From the NCBI GenBank assembly GCA_036426205.1, contig CM071568.1, positions 115,237,504 through 115,301,503 on the forward strand: a stretch of DNA of 64,000 nucleotides, read 5' to 3'. A model generated the notes under the pieces. The model was given only the letters and a program-made list of their open reading frames with translations, was not told where the DNA came from and did not search any database. This stretch comes from Ascaphus truei (taxonomy: Eukaryota > Chordata > Amphibia > Anura > Ascaphidae). The translations under genes were made by a program, and so were the position numbers. Of the stretch, positions 55,940-64,000 are shown in pieces (position 1 is the stretch's first letter; the number at the start of each line of letters is the position of its first letter).

Positions 55940-55982
55940 GCGAGAGAGGGGTCGTGTATTGATGTTTGTTAATTCTTTTTTA

Positions 55983-56277
55983 AATATACATTTTAATTAT
56001 AGTGTAGATGTGCAGGGGGTCTCCGGAGCTGACCCGCGTTGGTTTCAGGTCAGAGGACCCCCTACTTCAGGAGATACAGGCCCCATTATGGGGTGCCGGT
56101 ATCCCCTGCACCTTCAAGCGTCTGTGTCACGTGACCGGGACATTGAAATTCTGCAGGGGATACCAGCACCCCATAACGGGGCCTGTATCTCCTGAAGTAG
56201 GGGTCCTCGGACCTGAAACCAACGCGGATCAGCTCCGGAGACCCCTTGCTCATGTACACTATAATTAAAATGTATTT
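55983..56277. repeat. nested inverted repeat 2
   Basis: Arms of over 100 bp, running from ATACATTTTAATTATAGTG inward through GGGGTCTCCGGAGCTGA, are mirrored with few mismatches around a CACGTGACCGGGACA centre. It belongs to the same family as the foldbacks at 32341-32598 and 24170-24480. Confidence 0.87.
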
Positions 56278-56556
56278 ATTTATTGTACGATCGCCTGTAA
56301 CAGCCTTGCATGGAGATGGCAAATCTCCATGCAAATGTTACAAGCGGCTTTTTTTTCAATCAGCTAGCGTACGGGAACTTTAAGTGCGATAGCAGGGGGG
56401 AAATACATTGCACGCACGATAAGCCAGTTTTGGGCACGTCTGATAAAAAATGGGCTGAGGGCCTTAGTGAATCGCGCTGCCGGCTTTATTTTTTATCGGA
56501 CGTGCTAATTTTTTTCAGGCCGGCGCGAAAGCTCGGAGCTTAGTGCATAGCCCCCT

Positions 56557-56959
56557 TTGTCTTTTAGAAGTAGCTATACTTCTCAATTTTGTATACAATA
56601 TTTCAAATTTGGTTTTCAACATAAGGAGTGGACCTACAAGCTTTTTAGTAGATAAAAGGCAATATATGCTATGTCAAGACTTACAAATAATGAGAGTCAA
56701 AATGCCACAGGCAAGTAATCCCCAAAAACAGTGGCCTCACGTAAATCACAATAAGACTCTCAAGGTAAATGAACCCCCAAAAAGAGCAGATACCCCAATC
56801 ATCAAACTTTTCAAAACCATAACAGTAAAGAAATTGTAACATAACATTAGACAATTACAGTACATTAAAGCATCCGTCCATTGTGCTTGTTTTTTGTGTG
56901 TGGGAGGTGTGGGGGCTTAATATCACCTGAACCGGGAGTTGTTGTTTTTTTTTATTTGC
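56557..56959. other. anonymous sequence
   Basis: Nothing recognisable was seen apart from AT-rich sequence between the foldback and the CR1 3' end. Confidence 0.55.
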
Positions 56960-57366
56960 ATATTACATAGTTACATAGTAGATGAGGTTGAAAAAACAGA
57001 TGTCTATCATGTTCAGCCTATGTTAAACTTTGACAACAAATATATTCTTATATTTGTTTAACCAGTATATTGATTCAGAGGAAGGCAAACAAAAAACCCC
57101 AGTGAAACATTATCCAATGATAATCCTTTTTAAAAAGATGTCCAACTTTTTTTTGAAGATATCTATTGTATCTGCCATCACAGTCTCTATGGGTAATGAA
57201 TTCAACATTTTAACTGTCCTTACTGTTAAGAGCCCTTTCCTTTGTTGTCGGTGAAATCGCCTTTCCTCCAACCTTAAGGGATGACCCATTGCCGTTTTTT
57301 TTGCCCTTGAGGTGAATAGTTATTTTGAAAGCTCCTTTTATTGACCTCAAATATATTTGTATATAG

Positions 57367-57984
57367 TGTGACAGAGTCACTGACTCAGTAAGCTGGAACT
57401 GTGAATTGAGAGACGCTGCAGCCAGTCCACAGAGCGTTATTCTCCTCAGAGAAAGAGCAGCAGCTGAAAACTGATTAATCAGGGGCTGGGCTACTCAATG
57501 AAACAATGAAGTTTTTTAAAAGACACAGGAAGCTGCTATACAGGGAGACTTCTTTACTCCACAGAGAGAGGGGAAGTGAAAGTTCTCCCAGTCGGGGAAC
57601 GTCTGGCTATTATGGATCCTAGAACTGAAAGAAGCAGGCCTGTGGGGTCCAGCTGGGAATCACACCCAGGATAAGGACAAGGACTGACAGATAAGCAAAA
57701 ACACTTTATTGTTCTGTGCAGAGACTGTGTTACTTTGTTCCACATACCAGGGCATGTTTTGGCTTGGGAACCAGCTTAGCTGGCCAGGCAGTTAGTTAGG
57801 GCGAAAGCTGTGGTGTAGTTAGCTTTCCCTAAAGGGAATAGGTGTTAATTTCCTTTGTTTTATTATGATTTAAAAGGACAGTACCCATTATGTTTATTTG
57901 TTTGTGGTTAATAAACCACTACAGTTAAAGCTTTACACAGCGTCTAGCATCTTACTGACCCTGCCGCGAGGCCGTCCTGCCACA
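57367..57984 (+). mobile_element. solo LTR nested in the CR1
   Basis: It begins TGTGACAG and ends CTGCCACA and is flanked by a perfect 4-bp duplication ATAG (57363-57366 and 57985-57988). Removing it restores the continuous CR1 3' sequence. A TTAATAAACC poly(A)-like signal lies near 57910 on the + strand. Length and ends fit a gypsy-type LTR of a family different from the one at 36366. Confidence 0.88.
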
Positions 57985-57999
57985 ATAGTTATTATATCG

Positions 58000-59060
58000 C
58001 CCCTTTTCTAATATAAACAAATCTAATTTTGCTAGCCTCTCCTCATAAGTCAGATTTTGCATCCCCTTTATTAATTTGTTGGCACTTCTCTGTACTTTTT
58101 CTAGTTCCATAATGTCTTTTTTTAATGAAGTGGTGCTCAAAACTGTACTCCATATTCAAGGTTTGGTCTTTCTAATGCTTTATACAGCACAGTGGAAAAA
58201 TTATGCTTCCATCCCTTCCATCCATACCTCGTTTAATGCAGGATAAGATCTTATTTGCTATTGTAGGAACTGTATGACATTGGGTATGATTGCTAAGCCT
58301 GCTGTCTACGAGCACTCCTAAATACTTCTCCATCAAGGATTGACCTAAATTTGCAAGTTACCTATTTATTCTTGGTTCTCTAATGCATAACCTTACATTT
58401 ATCTGTATTAAACCTCATCTGCCATTTACCTGCAAATGTTTCCAACGTATCCAAGCCCTTCTGGAGAGAAATTACATCCGGCTCTGATTTTAGTACCTAA
58501 CACAATTTAGTGTCATCAGCAAAGATGGAGACTTTTCTCTCTATGCCAAACTCTTGGTCATTAATAAATAAGTTAAAAAGCAGGGGATTACGTACCAATC
58601 CTTGAGGTACGTAATCCACTCACAATTTTAGCCCAACCTGAAAAAGTTCAATTTACTAGCATTACAACCCTCTGTTGTCTGTCCTTCAATCAGTTTTCCA
58701 TCCAGGTGCAAATATTTTTGCAGAGTCGAATTTCCTATATTTTGTACACTAACCTCTTGTGTGGCACAACAGCCTTTGCAAAATCCAAGTAGACCACATC
58801 AACTGCATTACTGGAGTCTAAATTCATACTTACCGTCTCATAGAAACTAATAAGGTTAGTTTGGCATGTCCTATCCTCCATAAATCCATGCTGACTATTA
58901 CTAATATTTTTTTGGAACCATTAGGTATTCCTAAATATGATCCTGTATTAAACCTTAAAGTAGCTTCCCCATTATTGATGTCAGGTTTACAGGTCGATAA
59001 TTGCCAAATCTGGATCTAGAATTGGCCCCATATAATCTAAATACCCCATGATCCCAAGAC
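58000..59060 (-). pseudogene. CR1 reverse transcriptase remnant
   Basis: Reading down the minus strand: NYRPVNLTSIM near 58960, then a DFAKA-type block near 58800, then NPLLFNLFIND and the FADDTKLC active-site block at 58500-58620. The final block is LEKVQRSANKLIKG, followed by YEERLAKLDLF, at 58110-58020. Frame breaks are frequent. The polymerase would copy CR1 RNA into the genome, but this copy is dead. Confidence 0.83.
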
Positions 59061-61019
59061 ACTGGCAGTTTCTCCACTGGGCATTAATACTTGCCTGGTG
59101 GACACAATATATCTCCTGGGATCAGTCTTGCTCTTGAGGTCAATAGAAACCTGTGACATCATCAGGAGCTTAGATCTCTTTTTTTATTGGTGACCCTGTA
59201 GCCTGCCCCACCCTCATGAATTTCCAGATTGTTTTTTTAATGTTATTATAGCCCTATTTTATTTCTCCCCCTCTTCATCTTCTCTCATCTCACCCACTCC
59301 AACTCCTCTCTCTCACCCCCTCTCACTATTCCTCTCTCACCACGTCCCACCATGTCATGGGAGATCAGGCAAATACAACTTTTATACCGGGATCTTATCA
59401 TTGAGCAAAGCCAATAAGTAAAATAAATTGTAATTTATTCCATAGAAACAGGCAAACACACATTGAATTACAATAGACAGAAAAAGATACACTTACTGGG
59501 GTCTGGGGTTGACAAACTGATTTTCCTAGTTGAAATAAAGTCTTTAAAACAGTCCAGTGCTGAAGTGGGGACTTAGAAAACATTCCGGTTTTAAAAGTCC
59601 TGCCGCCTTTCTCCTTGCAATCGGTGCAAGGTGTCTCTGGGCCCGGTAAACCCGTTCTTGCCCTTATGGCAAATTGGACTTCTGGAATCACTTGGGAACA
59701 CATGGAACACCCAAGAAAGAACAACAGCCGAGAGAGTTCTGGGATGGGGGCTAGCTGTCTTATAAACTTTTGGACAGGCCATCCCACCCCTTGCCCTCCA
59801 ACCAGTGGCGTGGGAAATTCATTCCTGGCCACTCACACACTTTGCCAGGTTTGTAAAAGCTGGCACCTATGGCTTCAGAACAGTGAGAGAGCATGTGCAC
59901 AAACCGCCATCTTTGCTCATTCACTATTCAAAACCCCCCACCGGCTTATTGCCACTACGTCTGGAAAAAGTGACAACTGACAGGATGGCCTGTAGTTCAT
60001 CACAGGATTTGGGACACTTAATTCAGCCATCCTGTGTAGAGGGCTTTCACACCTATGCCAACATGTGTGACTTTGATCTAGGTTACATGGACCCTGTGAA
60101 GAGAGGATATGGGTACTCCAAAAGGGTTCACACCTCTGGGATCTCTGAGGCTTTCAAGTCCTGGCTGTCTCGCAGACGCATAGGCACCGAGCCTAGTAGC
60201 CGACTTCAAAATCCCAGTTCATTTACAGGTTATCAATATATTTACACATTAAACTATAACCATATAATAAAATATATTGTGTCCTGTCTTCTGTGTGCTA
60301 AAAGGTATGAGTTCCTATTCTGGTGTCATGAATGGAGTGAGTGTATATTCCCTACAAATCACAAGCCTCATTCTTGGCACACATGAGAAAAATACTTTTA
60401 AACTTTTAGACACTTTAAAAACCTGCTCAGCTTTACAACCTACCTGGAGCAGCCCCTGAACCCCTAAACTAGGTTCAGTATGCCTGGGCATGCATGTGGG
60501 TACCTCTGCTATACTGTGGAGCCCCTGCTATACTAAGGACTCTGTGTATATACCTGCAGATATCTTTTAACCCCTTCATACCCATTTATCTTGTCTGGAA
60601 GATGCAGCAGCAGGGACTCTTGCGGTGAGTCGTAAGAACGTTTCCAGGGTCCGAGATTGGTGGAGTAATGCACTTAGCTGTATCCGAAGATATTACTCAA
60701 TCTCCAGATACAACATTTGGGGTATCCCATAACCCGGAACCCCGCTACATACTGTAGACACATTCTGCAAAGACTTTCTCCGCCAAACCCACCCTGAAAC
60801 TTACAGCCTAGAAATCTCCCGATCCCAGCATTCCCAGAAAGGCAAAAATCACATGATTCTTTAATATATAATATTAAATTATATAAAATATCAGTATATA
60901 GTTGCAGTTATACATTTTTGACATCTGGGTCCAGGAGCTGACACTCTAAGACCCTAACACACAGGTCAGGGTTAACCAACTGGGCTTGACCTTTATTATA
61001 AGCCCGGTTAACTCCTTCA
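59061..61019. other. anonymous sequence
   Basis: No known protein or element ends were recognised. A moderately GC-balanced stretch at 59500-60000 with open frames on both strands may be a degraded LTR element, but no motif supports it. Confidence 0.45.
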
Positions 61020-61445
61020 CCGTCATACACCACCCTGCTCCTCTTCCTCAATCACCACCCACTCTTCCTTCCACTCTCCCCCTTTCTACTCCTGTCAACC
61101 CCTCTTCCCCCTCTTTATCTCTCACCCCTTCATCCTCTTCATCTCACCCTTCCTCTCTCACCATCTCCTCCTCCTCTCTCACCCCTCCTTTTCTTCTTCC
61201 TCTAACCCCATCCTCCTCTTCCTCTCTCACCCCCTCCTTCTACTCTCTCGCACCTCCTTCTCCTCTTCCTCTCTCATCCCCTCCTTCTCCTCTTCTTCAC
61301 TCACCCCCTCCTTCTCCTCTTCTACACTCACTCCCTCCTTCTCCTCTTCTTCTTTAACCTCCTCCTTCTACTCCTCTCTTACCTCCTCCACCTCCTCTCT
61401 CACCTCATCTCTCACCCCCTCCTCTACCACCACCTTCTCCTCCTA
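61020..61445. repeat. polypyrimidine (CT-rich) low-complexity tract
   Basis: Over 400 bases are almost entirely C and T on the + strand, made of degenerate CCTCCTTCTCCTCTTC units. The Ser/Pro/Leu open frame through it is a by-product of composition, not a gene. Confidence 0.93.
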
Positions 61446-64000
61446 ATCTCACCTACCTGGATTCAGTGGTCTGAGGTGGAGATGGCAGGAGCAGGCCAGC
61501 AGAGAACGAACATGGTGGGAGGCAGCGACAGAAGATGACGGAGAATGGCAGGAGCAGGGCAGCAAAGGAGGAGGATGTCAGGCGGTGGTGGTAGAAGAGG
61601 ACTGAGGAGTGGAGCATGGTGGCAGAGGAAGACGACTGGGGTGGAGCTGTGCTGTAACAGCAGCAGACACCGGTAGTCATTGAAGACTTCCGGGTCGGAC
61701 CACTGGGGCGCATTCCTCCCCAGCTGTCCTTTTCTGCCTCTCTGCTCCACTCCTGCGACCCTCCATCTTCTTCTCCCACTGCTGCCTGCCATCCTTCTCC
61801 TCTCCCATCGCTGCCCCCTATCCTCCTTTGCTGCCACCCTGTGCTTACTGCCCTCTTCCCCCACCCTTCAAAACGTGAAGCCCTAGACAACCACCTAGGT
61901 TGCCTAGTGGTTCCACTGGCCCTGCCCTCAGGATATAACGCCAGAGGCTTTTTGTGCCATGGACACCCTCACAACTGTAGTACAGTGTCTCTCAGCATTC
62001 TGGAAGAACACCAGCTCTGGACAGAATTGCAGTCTACCAGTCGAACTCCTCAAATTAGCAACAGAATAAAAGTGCACCAGGCCAAGCACACCACACTTTG
62101 GAGGCCACAACCTCCACAATACAACTCAGTAGACAGCAACCCAGCGACCACAACCTCTACCATGCACACAGCAAAGCTTCTAATTTATCTCATTTCAGGT
62201 AAGATCAGTTTAGCTTCTAATTACACCTAAGGTATGCTTACGAATCCAGCTGTCTTGTGTTTTCCAGGTAAGTTGGGCCTTCATAGGAAGTAGCATGGAC
62301 ATGTATGTGACAAGAATGAAACAGTAAAAATAGGGAGGAAATACAAAATAAAGGGACTAAAATGCTTCTCTCCAGTCTCCAACCAAAAAAAAGATGTTTC
62401 TAAAATGTTTAAGTGCCAATGTCAGCGGATTCATGAATAATAGTGAAGGAGCCCTGAGTTTGAGCAGCCATCTTAGTAGCTGTTTGGTGGAAGTCTAAGT
62501 GTTGAGAATTCTTAATAAATCTTATTGCTCATCATGGCCCATTAATGTTTATACAAGCTAACATTTCATGTGCTAAGTCTTATGTATAGAAAGACAGCGT
62601 TACCTACAGGCCTCAAGAAGTGAAAGTAAAAATACCTTTTTCATAGTGTGAGACCATTTCATAGTATGAGACCTCAGCAGGCCTCATATGCCACGGTCTC
62701 TAAAGTCCTTATTCTATAAAGTGACAGCGCACTGCTAAACATACATTAACATTGCACAAAAGGGAGAAGTCAGAGAATATCTAACCTTTCCCAAGTCTCA
62801 GCTCACTATGTTAATATAATTACTAAGACGAATATTTAAAAATGCTTATAGATGTCAGATATTGGTAAAAAGAGGCAATAATAACCAAGATGTAACCCCT
62901 TATACTGTACATGTCACCGACAATATTTCACTTTGGTCCTAGAAGGGACTGCCCCTTTATAGGTTCTACAAACCAAGTTCAACTAATGAGTGATTGGTTT
63001 AATATGTTAAAACTAGGTCTATTAAGCATTCAAAAAAATCCAAACAAGTGTAAGTATTTTTTAAATATAATTTATTACATTCTGTTTTCCATTAGTTTAA
63101 CTTGCAAACAACTAAAATTATGTGATTGCCTACTAGATTTGCTCCACCTTGCTCATAATCGTAATTATTAACAATCTCGACACTATATGACAAATTAAAA
63201 GATAGAGGACAGGACAAAAGAGTAAACAAGCCAAAACAACGAAACTTTAGGTTACAATGTCAGGACAATATTTTACCAATAATTTTAAACTGCTTCAACT
63301 TGTCAGAATGTGTTTTACACTATTGTACATACTGTATCATTATTATATTAGTTTGAGTTGATCCAAAGTGGGACTGTACAATAAGATTTCTTTGAATAAA
63401 AGAAAACACTAAATAAATCGGCAGCACCACAAAGACTTTTGTTTATAGTATATGGGGGCCTTAAACACACAATTGTTAATGTGTATTGTTAATTTACATA
63501 TGTAAATAATTTCCTTCTTATTACCATATTGTAATTATCCTTTTGTCATTCTATGTTACTGAGGATTAAGTACGTTTATCTGAGCCTTGTAATTAGTAAC
63601 ACAGTTTAATACCATCATGTAACAAATGTATTTCATTTTGAGTTTGCTGGAATACTTTTTCAATGCTTGCTTACCAGTAAACATCAAGAATAGGGCACGC
63701 AGAGGATATTTCAAGGAGTCTGCAATACCCCATTAGCAACTTGATCAAATACCCTTCTGAAATTAGAAAAAAAAAATGATTTCATCTGGGGCAAAATGTA
63801 TAACTGTATACAAAGGACATTTTACTTAAATATCGAGTGTTTTATTTTTACCTTGTGTTTGTCATGCCTTTGCATACTGTAGATATGTGTTGGTTGGAGG
63901 CTCAATACCAAAATGGAAACTGCCCTTTATTTGTCGACCTGACCTATTTCCATTGTTCAATTATTCTTTTATTATCTTTCTTATGTTCCATGTATGTTTT
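61446..64000. other. anonymous sequence to the window end
   Basis: Up to about 61900 the sequence is purine-rich (GGAGGATG, GGCAGGAGCAGG units), then ordinary AT-rich intergenic DNA. No gene, RNA or transposon end was recognised. Confidence 0.5.

Larger units (their letters stand above)
55062..56556. mobile_element. composite foldback element with GGGGGCTATGCACTAAGC ends
   Basis: The left end carries GGGGGCTATGCACTAAGC (55063 onward). Its exact reverse complement, GCTTAGTGCATAGCCCCC, lies at the right end (about 56538-56555). Inside are two further inverted repeats at 55583-55939 and 55983-56277, and a GC-rich patch at 55380-55540. No target duplication was obvious and there is no coding capacity. 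Confidence 0.8.
56960..59060 (-). mobile_element. CR1-type LINE, 3' two kilobases
   Basis: The 3' end near 56963 carries TTACATAGTAGATGAGGTTG, which I recognise as an amphibian CR1 3' terminus. Upstream on the minus strand is a C-terminal coding block (ELEKVQRSANKLIKGMQNLT, 58110 downward). Polymerase remnants lie at 58250-59060, including FIND and FADDTKLC at 58500-58620 and NYRPVNLTSIMGKLL near 58960. A 618-bp solo LTR is inserted at 57367-57984. The 5' part is missing. Confidence 0.87.

Noticed and set aside
59398..59832. Minus-strand open frame of 144 codons
   Set aside because: No motif or family resemblance was found, and an overlapping + strand frame is equally long. It is probably part of an old repeat.
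60986..61357. Ser/Pro/Leu-rich open frame of 123 codons
   Set aside because: It is produced by a CT-rich low-complexity tract in which stop codons are rare.

Overview
The window is vertebrate nuclear DNA. It is almost certainly amphibian and probably from a frog. This is inferred from the TSHZ1 coding exon and from the repeat mix: CR1 and L2 LINEs, Penelope-like and Ty3/gypsy elements, Tc1, Tigger and hAT DNA transposons, and hammerhead-ribozyme repeats. No bacterial-style genes, operons, tRNA or rRNA genes or CRISPR arrays were seen.

There is one host gene. The large second coding exon of TSHZ1 (teashirt zinc finger homeobox 1) runs from 15113 to 18297 on the + strand. A clear splice acceptor precedes it and a 3' UTR of about 1.1-1.4 kb follows. 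Positions 1-15112 are therefore intron 1 of TSHZ1. They carry an inactivated Tc1 transposon (8926-10532), a CR1 fragment (10584-11700), a hAT miniature element with a perfect 8-bp target duplication (13427-13789) and a SINE tail.

Downstream of the gene the sequence is a dense nest of mobile elements. From 20 to 32 kb there are two Tigger-like miniature elements, a CAGATGCAGCG-ended miniature element, several foldbacks, and two copies of a repeat of about 405 bp that carries a hammerhead ribozyme fold. The second ribozyme copy sits beside a 1.1-kb duplicate of the window's first kilobase. That duplicate differs from the original almost only by 1-3 base indels, which suggests assembly or long-read error. 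From 36.4 to 41.2 kb lies a complete, young LTR retrotransposon with 5-bp target duplications and a tRNA-Leu primer site. Its interior encodes broken coiled-coil protein, with no recognisable gag-pol. From 41.6 to 43.8 kb is a degraded gypsy element interrupted by a deleted LTR of that same family. From 45.3 to 49.3 kb is a Penelope-like element with a hammerhead-like fold at its 3' end. From 49.5 to 53.5 kb is an L2 LINE whose ORF carries a 2A-like motif. That LINE is interrupted by an 811-bp insertion ending in a near-perfect palindrome. From 55.1 to 56.6 kb is a composite foldback, and from 57.0 to 59.1 kb a CR1 with a nested solo LTR. The rest is anonymous or low-complexity sequence.

The strongest candidates for something unusual are the circularly permuted hammerhead repeat, the Penelope element with its own hammerhead, the palindrome-ended insertion, and the LTR element carrying coiled-coil sequence.
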